A stretch of DNA of 20,210 nucleotides from Fidelibacterota bacterium (GTDB taxonomy: Bacteria > Marinisomatota > SORT01): NCBI GenBank assembly GCA_022563775.1, contig JADFMS010000027.1, positions 1 through 20,210 of the forward strand, in the 5' to 3' direction. Position 1 is the first letter of the stretch; every line of letters starts with the position of its first letter. A model generated the notes under the pieces. That model was not told the origin of the DNA and ran no database searches. It saw only the letters and a list, made by a program, of their open reading frames with translations. Both the position numbers and the translations under genes were made by a program. Positions 1 to 8,080 of this stretch are shown piece by piece.

Positions 1-3
1 CAA

Positions 4-43
4 ACAGAAAAAGAGAGAGGATGCTTAGCTATCCTCTCTCTTT
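4..43 (-). terminator. Intrinsic terminator of the P460 gene
   Basis: A perfect 13-bp inverted repeat (positions 10-22 and 31-43, stem AAAGAGAGAGGAT) encloses an 8-nt loop. Read on the minus strand, the descending arm runs into a T-rich tract (five Ts, then C, then more Ts). It begins about 60 nt past the stop of the gene ending at 103. The plus-strand side lacks a comparable T run, so it should act on minus-strand transcription. Confidence 0.8.
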
Positions 44-102
44 AGAAGTTATATTTCAATCCTAATGACATAAACTACTGACGACACCAGGAGATCTATT
101 AT

Positions 103-660
103 CTATTTCACATCACCGGTAAAAAGATAATCGTTATCAGCCTTTGCGCCGTGACATCCGATGCATCCGGCAGGAGTACCCGCTTTGTCGACTGTACCGT
201 CCGGTCCATATTTCGCCCAGAACCAATCGTTGTTTTCGGGATTGAAACCCTCTACCTTATACATCACTGTAATAGCTGCCAATGTCGTATCAGGCATATA
301 ATTCTCTTTGACTATTAATACCCCGTTATCCATAGATCCCTTCATTTCATCGGAAATATTCTGGATCCCAAGATCACTCACGAAAACCTGTAATATGGCT
401 CCATGCGGAGATTTTCCGGGCTGAAAACCTTCGTAATCAGGCCAAAAATCCCAGTCTTCGTAAGGGCTCGTCTCTGTGAAATACTTCCATACCTCTGCCG
501 CATCGGCACCTGGCATGACTGCCGTTTCGGCTTCCATCTCCACTGATTCGGCTGCCGGAGCCTCCTCGGCTGCCATCTCGTCCTTATCTTTCTTCCCACA
601 ACCGATGATCAACGAGAGTGACAAAAATAACACTGACCCGAAAAAAGAAGTTTTATGCAT
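103..660 (-). CDS. Cytochrome P460-type monohaem lipoprotein
   Basis: This 185-residue protein starts with a lipoprotein signal (hydrophobic residues 5-20, lipobox IIGC with Cys21) followed by an acidic, Ala/Glu-rich linker (residues 24-55), so it is probably tethered in the envelope. The rest matches the cytochrome P460 family as I know it: the GVLIVKENY segment (112-120), the VMYKVEGFN and DWFWAKYGPDG segments, and a single C-terminal haem site CIGCH (166-170) followed by DYLFT. Characterised P460 proteins act on hydroxylamine or nitric oxide; others in the family are uncharacterised, so the substrate here is unknown. An excellent ribosome site (AGGAGGT, 6-7 nt upstream) fixes the ATG start. 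It lies 183 nt after the cytochrome b-c gene and has its own promoter and terminator, so it is probably a separate unit at the end of the cytochrome island. Confidence 0.85.
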   Translation of the reverse strand: MHKTSFFGSVLFLSLSLIIGCGKKDKDEMAAEEAPAAESVEMEAETAVMPGADAAEVWKYFTETSPYEDWDFWPDYEGFQPGKSPHGAILQVFVSDLGIQNISDEMKGSMDNGVLIVKENYMPDTTLAAITVMYKVEGFNPENNDWFWAKYGPDGTVDKAGTPAGCIGCHGAKADNDYLFTGDVK

Positions 661-797
661 TCAGCACCTCCTAATTTAGATTTAGTTTTGGTTGTTCCAG
701 CTTTTCTTCCAAACGATATTTACGCTTATAAAATGATGATTATAAGGTAATACGTTCCCCGGTTTAAATATATAGCGCTCTCTTACAAGGCATGTAT

Positions 798-826
798 ATG
801 ATAAGTCAGATACGATATCATGTCAA
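798..826 (-). promoter_or_regulatory. Sigma70-type promoter for the P460 gene
   Basis: On the minus strand there is TTGACA (821-826), exactly 17 nt of spacer, then TATCAT (798-803), which is a perfect -35 and a 5/6 -10. It sits just after the stop of the cytochrome b-c fusion gene. The predicted start near 791 would leave a leader of about 130 nt before the P460 start codon. This is the best housekeeping promoter in the window. Confidence 0.65.
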
Positions 827-843
827 GGATATTTTGAGGCGTC

Positions 844-3417
844 TTATTTTTTTGAACTCTGCCTTTTTTCTATCTCTTTGATCTTCAACCATAATGATAT
901 AGCCAGTATAGTTATGATAAGAGTGGATATTCCCAGTCCCAACTTTCTTTTCCCGAATTCCCTTAAGGCGGCTATACCGATACTCTCCGCCTTTTTTACC
1001 GCATCTCCGCCTTTGGTAATCTCTTCATTCAAATAGTCTATGTTAAAAGAATGTATCCGCGTACGTGAAAGAAGCAGTGATTGCCGTGCTTCGCCGAGTT
1101 TAAAGAATGCTTCCGAAACCTCCACTCCTTTTTGTTCCGCTTCCATCACCACCGCTTCCGCCGATTCCATCCTATCCTTTAAACCGGTGATCATCTCTCT
1201 CATTCTTAACGCCATGATGCCCCCTTCGTCATCCGCCGAGTGACATTCGGCGCACACGGAACCCTCATCGGTTCCGAGCATTTCCTCACCGGGTTTCTCA
1301 ATTGCATGATTCCCATGACACGTCTCACAACCTCGCTCCCCTATGTCGTGAAAAGCCAGTCCCATCTTACTCTTCTCGAACAACTCAAAATTATTTAAGT
1401 GGCACTGCCCGCAGACGTATGCTATGTCACTGACGCCGCGTGGGAGCGCTCCGTGATCGCCATGGCAATCGTTACATACAGGAGCGCTCAGATCTCCCTT
1501 TTCATAAACCGCTATACCGTGAACGCTCCTTTTGAAATCTTCGTACTGAGTTGCGGGGTGACCATACGCTGTCATAAGTATCGTATCGCCATGGCAGCGG
1601 TTGCAGGTTTCAGGCAGATTTTTCGGGTAAACGGTTGACTTCGTATCGGTAGATTTTCTAATACCGTGTGCCAGGTGGCAATCGCTGCACTCTGCGACGT
1701 TTTCATCTCCGGAGAGCAGCATTTTTCCGTGTTTTGATGTACGATACCTTGCTAACTGGTCAACAGGGAGAGAGGGATTGAATTTCCTCATGTATTCTGC
1801 GTCGCTGTGGCATTTTCCGCAGAACTCGGGAATTTCTTCCGCTACCGGTACACCGAACCAGTCATCGGCATCCCACATTGCCTCATCAGGATCGTCGGTA
1901 GTCGGGTTTCCGCCATGACAATCCGCACATGATAATCCCGCTTCCGAGTGAACGTCAATTTTAAAAGCCACAGCGGGTTGCGATAATTCATCTTCTAAGT
2001 CAGAATGGCAAACAACACACTCGCTTTCATCCGGAGCTTTCGCCTGAGCCGAAAGAGGGCTAAGCAACCCACCTGTCATAAATAACCAGGCAATCGCTGA
2101 GGTAACAACCACCTTCCTTTTGTTTATCAACCTTTTAACGGCTCTGTAAACAACCGAAATGAACCACATTATCACGAGTATTCCGGCGATAGCCGCCGCG
2201 AATATTGAGACCCAGCGCAGCAGTCCGCCTAATCCGAGCAGTGAGCTATAAACATTCCGGGCGCTCTCGTCGGATAAACCTGCCGTGTTTAACAAAGAGG
2301 AGAACCAGCGGGCGATATTATCGAAATACCCGACAAAGGTCATATAAATAATGTACCCTACCCAAAACTTGGTTCCCCGGATCAGCTTCCTGTTTTTCCT
2401 GCCTTTTTTGACTCTTGTGTCTATGAATGGAACCAGAAGCCACATAAGGATAGCGAGGGAGAACATCATTACGCCGAATACTTCTCCCTCGATAAACAAT
2501 ATGTGCGCCGGAATCAACTTCAACGTTTCGAACATGAACATAAAATACCACTCGGGCTTAATCCCCGCAGGGGCAGATGAAAATGGGTCTGCTTTCACGC
2601 CGAGCTCCCATGGGAAGAAAACTGCGAGTATCGCCAGAACATTTAAAACTAATAGCCACAACAACAGATCTCTCAACGCAAAGTTCGGGAAAAACGGCAT
2701 ACGCTTCATCTGCTGCGGCTTCCCCTCCGCTTCACCCTTCTCCCATTCCAACGGAATACTCATACCCTGTACCTGCACAAAAAATAGATGAATCGAAAGC
2801 AATACAAAAAAGATGAGGGGCATTATCGCCACATGCAGGCCAAAAAATCTTGAGAGCGTTGCTCCTGTTACATCTTCACCGCCTCGAAGCAAGTTCAGTA
2901 TCCAATCTCCGATCAGAGGTACCGACCCTGCTATATCGGTTCCCACTTTTGTGGCGAAAAACGCTAATTCATTCCAGGGGAGCAGGTACCCCGAAAAGCC
3001 GAATCCGAATGTTAATAATAACAGTAGTACACCCGTCACCCACGTTAACTCTCTCGGCGGACGATACGCTCTTGTAAAAAATACGCTGAACATATGAATA
3101 AAAACCGCTAATACCATCAGGCTGGCAGACCATGAATGGATCGAACGAATGAGCCAACCGAATTCGACCTCGCTCATGAGGAACCTGATCGATTCGAATG
3201 CTCTGTCGGGGTCGGCATTATAATACATTAACAGTAATATTCCGCTGAGCACCTGAATTATGAATAAAAACAAAGATACGCCCCCAAAATAGTACCAGAG
3301 GAACTCACCGCTTACCGGAACCGTCTTCTTTTTGAAGAATTTTAACCATTCGCTTATGCCATAGCGAACATCTGCCCAATCGTAGAGATTCCTTTTTATG
3401 GTCTCTATCCGGCCCAT
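844..3417 (-). CDS. Cytochrome b fused to nine-haem cytochrome c
   Basis: This 857-residue protein joins a complete quinol-oxidising cytochrome b to a multihaem c domain. The b part (about 1-425) has haem ligands H94/H108 (13 residues between) and H195/H210 (14 between, the b6-type spacing), and the Qo-site PEWY motif at 288-291. I count eight membrane helices to about residue 423, then a basic stretch (KRLINKRK) and a ninth hydrophobic segment (436-455) ending in an AQA signal-peptidase-like site. The periplasmic part carries nine CxxCH motifs beginning at 467, 497, 533, 577, 605, 648, 669, 697 and 722, then a helical stretch, and a final anchor helix (827-844) with a basic tail. The start ATG shares one base with the Rieske stop (TGATG) and has GAGGAG upstream, so the two are translationally coupled. 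Likely role: menaquinol oxidation in a bc-type complex whose usual cytochrome c1 is replaced by a multihaem wire. There is no separate c1 gene nearby. Confidence 0.9.
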   Translation of the reverse strand: MGRIETIKRNLYDWADVRYGISEWLKFFKKKTVPVSGEFLWYYFGGVSLFLFIIQVLSGILLLMYYNADPDRAFESIRFLMSEVEFGWLIRSIHSWSASLMVLAVFIHMFSVFFTRAYRPPRELTWVTGVLLLLLTFGFGFSGYLLPWNELAFFATKVGTDIAGSVPLIGDWILNLLRGGEDVTGATLSRFFGLHVAIMPLIFFVLLSIHLFFVQVQGMSIPLEWEKGEAEGKPQQMKRMPFFPNFALRDLLLWLLVLNVLAILAVFFPWELGVKADPFSSAPAGIKPEWYFMFMFETLKLIPAHILFIEGEVFGVMMFSLAILMWLLVPFIDTRVKKGRKNRKLIRGTKFWVGYIIYMTFVGYFDNIARWFSSLLNTAGLSDESARNVYSSLLGLGGLLRWVSIFAAAIAGILVIMWFISVVYRAVKRLINKRKVVVTSAIAWLFMTGGLLSPLSAQAKAPDESECVVCHSDLEDELSQPAVAFKIDVHSEAGLSCADCHGGNPTTDDPDEAMWDADDWFGVPVAEEIPEFCGKCHSDAEYMRKFNPSLPVDQLARYRTSKHGKMLLSGDENVAECSDCHLAHGIRKSTDTKSTVYPKNLPETCNRCHGDTILMTAYGHPATQYEDFKRSVHGIAVYEKGDLSAPVCNDCHGDHGALPRGVSDIAYVCGQCHLNNFELFEKSKMGLAFHDIGERGCETCHGNHAIEKPGEEMLGTDEGSVCAECHSADDEGGIMALRMREMITGLKDRMESAEAVVMEAEQKGVEVSEAFFKLGEARQSLLLSRTRIHSFNIDYLNEEITKGGDAVKKAESIGIAALREFGKRKLGLGISTLIITILAISLWLKIKEIEKRQSSKK

Positions 3418-3860
3418 CAGGAACTCCTCGATACGAAAACTTCACCGTCCTTAATATGAACCTCATAGGGCTCAAGCGGCGACGGAGGAGGTCCGCTTAT
3501 GTTTCTGCCGTTGAGATCATAAACTCCATTGTGACACGCACACCAGATTCTTTCCATATCTTTCCTATACTGAACAATGCAATCGAGATGTGTACAGATT
3601 GCATGAAAAGCTTTGATCTCACCGTCAGGAGTTCTCAGTAATAGCCCCGGTTTCCTTCCGAACTTGAAAATCTGACCGCTATCCACAGGAATTTCGGCAA
3701 GCTTTCCTACTTTAACCGAAGATACCATCGACTCTGCAATCTTAGGAGGGATTAAATATCTCCACACAGGATATAATATGGAAGCTGCCCAGGCGGTTAC
3801 TCCGCCGCCGAGTAAGTAGTTTAAAAATTTTCTCCTGCTTGATCCGTTATTTTTTTCCAC
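3417..3860 (-). CDS. Rieske iron-sulfur protein of bc-type complex
   Basis: This 147-residue protein has a twin-arginine-type N terminus (SSRRKFL, residues 7-13) and one hydrophobic anchor (about 14-32). The two Rieske boxes are CTHLDC (89-94) and CACHNGVYD (107-115). By family knowledge C89, H91, C107 and H110 bind the 2Fe-2S cluster and C94/C109 form the disulfide. In box II the usual GS after the histidine is NG, so the serine that raises the cluster potential in bc1 complexes is missing while the tyrosine is kept; a lower potential, suited to menaquinone, is an inference. The start is GTG, with AAGGGGAG just upstream. It is the first gene of a two-gene unit with the cytochrome b-c fusion and lies 108 nt after the b561-like gene. 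Confidence 0.9.
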   Translation of the reverse strand: MEKNNGSSRRKFLNYLLGGGVTAWAASILYPVWRYLIPPKIAESMVSSVKVGKLAEIPVDSGQIFKFGRKPGLLLRTPDGEIKAFHAICTHLDCIVQYRKDMERIWCACHNGVYDLNGRNISGPPPSPLEPYEVHIKDGEVFVSRSS

Positions 3861-3924
3861 TACTCCCCTTGAAAAGGATGCTTAGTTAATAGAGTATCAA
3901 TCAGCATGGTTTAAACTATCACTT

Positions 3925-3930
3925 ATTATA
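3925..3930 (-). promoter_or_regulatory. Possible -10 element before Rieske gene
   Basis: The minus strand reads TATAAT here, about 65 nt before the Rieske start codon, in an AT-rich 108-nt gap. No good -35 hexamer lies 16-18 nt upstream (a TTGTGA is too far away), so this is weak. It would let the Rieske/cytochrome b pair be expressed apart from the upstream cytochrome genes. Confidence 0.25.
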
Positions 3931-3968
3931 CTTAATGTATGTCTCTATACATCACAAAGTTATTTGCT

Positions 3969-4625
3969 TCAGTCTTCAGGTTTTTCATGCCCGTTATACG
4001 ATTTCAATTCCGACTCGCTGATTTTTCCATCCCACCATGACATAGTTCCAGGGAAACGCCCGGGTTTTAGAAATATTGAATACAGATGCCAGACTGTCAA
4101 GACGATTCCGAGAAAGAGCCCCTGAAATCCATGAAACTCCAACATCAATATATATAGCGACTGAGGAATATAACTATTCGAGAAACCTACCGCATATCTG
4201 AGTATTCCGGTTATCGCCATCAGCACAACATAAAATCCCACAACCCAATATGTTATTTTTTCCTGAAGACCGAATCGCTCTTTGGCGGAACTGATTTTTC
4301 TGAATCCAAACCCCGTCAAAGCCCGAAGATTTTTCCGGTTCAGGAACATTTGCATAAAATCGTTGTGTCCGTATATACTGAACAGGATGTAGAGAAAGTG
4401 CCAGGTAATTGTTAGTGAGAGGAAGATTCCTGCTGTTAAATGTAGTTGATTCCAGGACAGAACGTTTCTGATGAAATAATAGTTTTCGATACCCGGATTC
4501 ATATTATAACCGTATAATTTATAACCGCTTACCGCTAATGCTAAGAACGATATCGTCAGCAGCGAATGCTGAATAACTACCGGCTTTTGGAAGCGGAGAT
4601 ATCTTCTTTTCGATTCGGAATTCAT
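3969..4625 (-). CDS. Four-helix di-haem cytochrome b (b561/FdnI-like)
   Basis: This 218-residue protein has four hydrophobic segments (about 15-37, 57-83, 124-145, 160-186). Histidines H20, H62, H76, H165 and H180 lie in or near the helices, as expected for bis-histidine b haems in the cytochrome b561 / formate dehydrogenase gamma group. Its start ATG overlaps the stop of the 11-haem cytochrome gene (ATGA), so the two are coupled and probably form one complex: a membrane quinone site (this protein) wired to the anchored multihaem protein. Direction of electron flow cannot be told from sequence. No catalytic molybdenum or hydrogenase subunit, the usual partner of such cytochromes, is encoded nearby. 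Confidence 0.8.
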   Translation of the reverse strand: MNSESKRRYLRFQKPVVIQHSLLTISFLALAVSGYKLYGYNMNPGIENYYFIRNVLSWNQLHLTAGIFLSLTITWHFLYILFSIYGHNDFMQMFLNRKNLRALTGFGFRKISSAKERFGLQEKITYWVVGFYVVLMAITGILRYAVGFSNSYIPQSLYILMLEFHGFQGLFLGIVLTVWHLYSIFLKPGRFPGTMSWWDGKISESELKSYNGHEKPED

Positions 4626-5893
4626 TTCAGTTTTCTCGTAAAATATCTGTAAAAATCACCCATAATGGATACTACTATAGTGAACAAAACAGCCCCCACC
4701 AGAATAGTCACGATATATCGTGCGAGCTTAACCGCATCAGCGCTATCATCGTTAATGGTTAAATGTACGGGAAACCCCGCAAAATCAGTAGCTGCGTTCG
4801 GATGACACCCGCCGCAATTGATACTTAAGGACAGTTTTGAATTCTCTTCAAGTGTTTCTTTAAGGCTATTGAGGTCGTGAATCCCATGGCATGATGAACA
4901 GTTTTGGAAAGTTAGATTGCCGTGCAAGCTCTTTATTCCATGAAAAGATTCTACAGCCGGAGTATCAGCGCTCCAATTTATCGAATATCTCATGGAAATA
5001 CTGACCGGCAGATGGCATTCGAGACATTTATCGGTTACAAGAGTTGAGGATGACTCCTTCCTCCCTGATATTTCCGAAGTTAAATCCCTGTGTTCCGAGT
5101 GACAATCTGTGCAGATAAAAGGGACCTCGCCGGTAATCGTACTTATTTTGGTTTTTGAGTGAACGCTTTCGGCAAATTGTACAGATTCAACCTGATGACA
5201 ACTCCCGCAAAATCCTATTTGGTCTGAAATATTTCTTGTCCAATCTTTACCTACTTCGCTTACCGTGTTGTGAGCGCCATGGCAGACAGTGCACGTAAGC
5301 ATTTCGGCGTCGAGTCCGTCCCTTATCACCGAGTTGTGAATCCCCAACACAAACCCCATATCATCATCCAATGCAGATTTGTTGATTGATTGGATAAAAC
5401 TATCTTTACTTTTTATTATCCTCTCTGTGTGACATTGCGCGCAAGTTTTCCACTCGTTATTTATATGAGTCAACGACTCTTCGTCATCAGACGATCTTAT
5501 TAAATGAAGTTGATGACAAACCAGGCAGTTGGGGGTGATATCCAAAGAAGTGGATAATGGATTGCCATGAGGTCCTGCCAGATATTCCTTAGTTTCAGTA
5601 ACATGACATTTACCGCATTCTATTATACCTACTACTTCAGGATGGGGATACCCACCGGGGTCAGCGTGGCAGCCTGTGCAATTTAATTCTCCATGAACAG
5701 AAGCAGTTGTAAAATCCGGGTTTATAAATAGCCGTTCAGGACTTATAGCAAGTTCCCCGAGCTGACTAATATCGGAGTGACATTCCAGACATTTTAAATC
5801 GCTTACTTCATCCTGCCCGTGTGATATTTCATGAACCACGGTCAATAGAAATAAAAGGGAGCTAAACTGGAGAGAGATTCTTATAAGTTTCAA
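4622..5893 (-). CDS. Eleven-haem membrane-anchored cytochrome c
   Basis: This 423-residue protein has an N-terminal signal peptide (hydrophobic 5-20), eleven CxxCH motifs beginning at 35, 72, 93, 123, 151, 201, 229, 261, 290, 332 and 360, and a C-terminal membrane helix (about 392-411) with a basic tail, so the haem domain faces the periplasm. The repeated HG...CxxCHxxH pattern, with extra histidines for distal ligation, is typical of multihaem c proteins related to NrfB/DmsE-like and cytochrome c3-type families. The start appears to be TTG, 12 nt after the stop of the upstream tetrahaem gene; AAGGG overlapping that stop is the only ribosome-site candidate. It is coupled by ATGA overlap to the downstream cytochrome b, so it probably passes electrons between the quinone pool and periplasmic carriers. 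Confidence 0.85.
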   Translation of the reverse strand: MKLIRISLQFSSLLFLLTVVHEISHGQDEVSDLKCLECHSDISQLGELAISPERLFINPDFTTASVHGELNCTGCHADPGGYPHPEVVGIIECGKCHVTETKEYLAGPHGNPLSTSLDITPNCLVCHQLHLIRSSDDEESLTHINNEWKTCAQCHTERIIKSKDSFIQSINKSALDDDMGFVLGIHNSVIRDGLDAEMLTCTVCHGAHNTVSEVGKDWTRNISDQIGFCGSCHQVESVQFAESVHSKTKISTITGEVPFICTDCHSEHRDLTSEISGRKESSSTLVTDKCLECHLPVSISMRYSINWSADTPAVESFHGIKSLHGNLTFQNCSSCHGIHDLNSLKETLEENSKLSLSINCGGCHPNAATDFAGFPVHLTINDDSADAVKLARYIVTILVGAVLFTIVVSIMGDFYRYFTRKLK

Positions 5894-5905
5894 ACAGCCG
5901 TGCCC

Positions 5906-6484
5906 TTACGGAATAAGATGTGCTATCTTTGCCCACCTCTCTTCATAAATAAATTCTTTAAAGGTGTGATTTTCCGGGTTATGGCATTTTTTACACGTAT
6001 TTTCATCGGGGTAAATTAATCCCACACTTTCCGGTTTTATTGACCCCTTTCTTAATCCTTTCATAACTTTCGATTTGTAATAATCCCCTCCTGCACCATG
6101 ACATGACTCGCACCCCACTCCTTCGGTAATATCGAATTTCTTCCCTTGAAGTTCAGGCGGAGCATCAAAACCGGTTGCGTGGCATATCAAACATTTTGCG
6201 TCTTCCTTTGGATTTTCTACACCGTACTTCCCGGCAATCTCTTTTGCCTCCGGCTTACCCAGAATCAAATAGGCTTTTGAGTGGCTGCTCTCGGACCAAA
6301 TCTCATATTGCATCCCCCTTTTCTCTCTCTTGTGGCACATCTTGCAGCGGAGAACTCCTTCAAACTTTCTATCCGGGTCATCTGAGGCATCAGACCACAA
6401 CGCCGATGAAGCATTGGGATTAAGAAACAGTAACATAGTCGGGACGAAAAACCAGCTCAATACACCCGGCAACTTCCTCTTCAA
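5906..6484 (-). CDS. Tetrahaem cytochrome c554-like protein
   Basis: I prefer a TTG start at 6484, giving 192 residues. GGAGGG lies 9 nt upstream (6494-6499), the protein then opens directly with a signal peptide (LKRKLPGVLSWFF...), and the gene clears its neighbour. An upstream ATG at 6559 would overlap the previous gene by 34 nt and put a non-hydrophobic leader before the signal. Four haem motifs follow: CKMCH (47-51), CLICH (98-102), CESCH (125-129) and CKKCH (164-168). The segments around SSHSKAY and EAKEIAGKYG, and the GCESCHGAGG motif, resemble the cytochrome c554 family, soluble periplasmic electron carriers. Likely role: a shuttle between membrane-bound modules and the 14-haem protein encoded upstream. 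Confidence 0.85.
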   Translation of the reverse strand: MKRKLPGVLSWFFVPTMLLFLNPNASSALWSDASDDPDRKFEGVLRCKMCHKREKRGMQYEIWSESSHSKAYLILGKPEAKEIAGKYGVENPKEDAKCLICHATGFDAPPELQGKKFDITEGVGCESCHGAGGDYYKSKVMKGLRKGSIKPESVGLIYPDENTCKKCHNPENHTFKEFIYEERWAKIAHLIP

Positions 6485-6525
6485 TACTCTACACCCTCCA
6501 CTCTCCGAATATTCAAAATATAGAT

Positions 6526-6876
6526 TTACTCTTTTGCGAGACTGTCCACGACAACCCACCGGACGACATCGTCAATCTCGTCATCTGAACCGTAAAAACC
6601 GTGCATAGATCCTCCCTCAATCGACTTAACCACAAGAACAGAAGACGAATCCCCGGCGGTAGCTCTTGTTATAACACTCTCATAAGTTGTCATATCGTAA
6701 CCTCGGGGTGGATTGTCACCCGAGTGACATGAGATGCAGTCAGTGTCGAAAATTTCTTTAATATCATTTAGGTACACTACCTTGCCTGATTCATCTGTGT
6801 CCGGCGCCCTATTCAATTCGCTGCAACCTGCTGCGTATAGCATGACCGTAATAAAGACAAAACATAATCTAACCAT
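6526..6876 (-). CDS. Monohaem c-type lipoprotein
   Basis: From the ATG at 6876 this is 116 residues, beginning with a lipoprotein signal peptide (hydrophobic 2-14, then AAGC with Cys18). The longer open frame from 6924 would overlap the preceding gene and bury the signal, so the inner start is more likely, although its ribosome site is weak. One haem motif, CISCH (47-51), sits in the segment DIKEIFDTDCISCHS, and the end (DDEIDDVVRWVV) matches the closing helix of small cytochrome c domains like those found fused to Planctomycete-type proteins. A methionine in SMHGFYG may be the sixth ligand. It begins 20 nt after the 14-haem gene. Likely role: a small tethered electron carrier on the periplasmic side or outer membrane. 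Confidence 0.8.
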   Translation of the reverse strand: MVRLCFVFITVMLYAAGCSELNRAPDTDESGKVVYLNDIKEIFDTDCISCHSGDNPPRGYDMTTYESVITRATAGDSSSVLVVKSIEGGSMHGFYGSDDEIDDVVRWVVVDSLAKE

Positions 6877-6896
6877 ACCGCCGTTTGAAATCAATC

Positions 6897-8075
6897 TTAC
6901 TTCTCGCCGTGGCAATATCCGCAAAATCCTACTCCTGCTTTGAAGGGAGAGCCTGTATGACAGTTATAGCAAAGATAATCCTGATCGAAGTGCCATTCGC
7001 CGTGGGTCCTACTCATAAATCCCTGGTCATGGGTAGCCGGATCGTTTCCGAGTCCGAAATTGGCATCAACATGGCAGAACAAACATACCGGGTCGACTCC
7101 TTCCACGTCGTGACACGATGCGCAAAGTTCCATGTCACGCCTTGCCATTTCTCCGTGCCTTCCCCCTCCGGAACCAATATTGCCGGCAATTGCTCCCCAA
7201 TCCAAACCCCCATGCCATTCAGGCTCAAGCCTGTGCAGATCGTCCTCAGGATTGTGACAGGTAGCGCAAAAATCATTCATTTCATGACACACAGTGCAAT
7301 CTAACGTTTTTCCTTTTGCGTCGAATGAATGTGTATAGCGATAGTCTAATCCATGAACTTTCTGAAGTACCTGACCTTTTCCTTCATCAACCGATGCGAC
7401 ATTGGGCGAAAAGAAATCCATGCGTTCACCGGTTACGGTGATTAACTCATCGATGTCATGGCAATCTTGACAAAAGCTTTCCGTGTGGCAGGTGGCGCAC
7501 TCGTTCTCACTGAAACGCGCCTCTTCAGAATGGCTGAGAGTCCAGTCCGGTACGTGACTTGAAGGTCTTAATTGAGCTATTTCAGTTTCAAAATGGCAAA
7601 CGGAACAGTCGCCCGAAGCTTCCGTATCGTTATGACATCCCATACAATATTGCATCTCGGGTATTTGTTTAAAAGTGGACAGTCCAACCTTCTCTATCCC
7701 TTTATGGCAAGTTGAGCACACATCCTCCCGTTCGGTGCCGTGCGCCGAATGATCGAATTTATAATCCCTTTTCGGATTTTCAAACTCCACGTAATCCTCA
7801 CTCACGTGGCATACCGAACATTCCGTATCCTCTTCCACGTGGCATGAATAACATTGTTCCATTTTCGGTAAAAGGTTGGTATCGGAACTGCTGCTGCCCT
7901 GAACGTTAAGATGGCAATCGCTGCAATCAGCGCCGACTTCTTCTATATGATATTTATGCGAGAAGATAATAATCTTTGAGCGGTCTTCGTCACCGTCACC
8001 GCTGTTAAAAATCGGATACGCATAGCCCAAGAGAATCGGACTTATAAATAAAGTGACAACTTTTAATGCTCGCAT
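6897..8075 (-). CDS. Fourteen-haem periplasmic cytochrome c
   Basis: The protein has a signal peptide (about 5-22, counted from a GTG at 8084) and fourteen CxxCH motifs beginning at 54, 78, 89, 123, 147, 160, 196, 205, 263, 273, 321, 334, 372 and 388 in the same numbering. It has no other membrane segment, so it should be periplasmic or barrel-embedded. Patterns such as FSHKYH...CSDCH and FDHSAH...CSTCH resemble the cytochrome c3/c7 type. I choose the ATG at 8075 because AAGGTG lies 6 nt upstream; the GTG at 8084, which overlaps the previous stop (GTGA), lies inside that ribosome site. Immediate coupling to the outer-membrane barrel gene suggests the pair acts like MtrA/MtrB or the Geobacter porin-cytochrome complexes, although I recognise no direct MtrA relation. 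Confidence 0.85.
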   Translation of the reverse strand: MRALKVVTLFISPILLGYAYPIFNSGDGDEDRSKIIIFSHKYHIEEVGADCSDCHLNVQGSSSSDTNLLPKMEQCYSCHVEEDTECSVCHVSEDYVEFENPKRDYKFDHSAHGTEREDVCSTCHKGIEKVGLSTFKQIPEMQYCMGCHNDTEASGDCSVCHFETEIAQLRPSSHVPDWTLSHSEEARFSENECATCHTESFCQDCHDIDELITVTGERMDFFSPNVASVDEGKGQVLQKVHGLDYRYTHSFDAKGKTLDCTVCHEMNDFCATCHNPEDDLHRLEPEWHGGLDWGAIAGNIGSGGGRHGEMARRDMELCASCHDVEGVDPVCLFCHVDANFGLGNDPATHDQGFMSRTHGEWHFDQDYLCYNCHTGSPFKAGVGFCGYCHGEK

Positions 8076-8080
8076 CGATT

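Noticed and set aside
2351..2791. Long plus-strand open frame across the cytochrome b gene
   Set aside because: It lies antisense to a well-supported conserved protein, has no domain pattern, and is best explained as a shadow frame.
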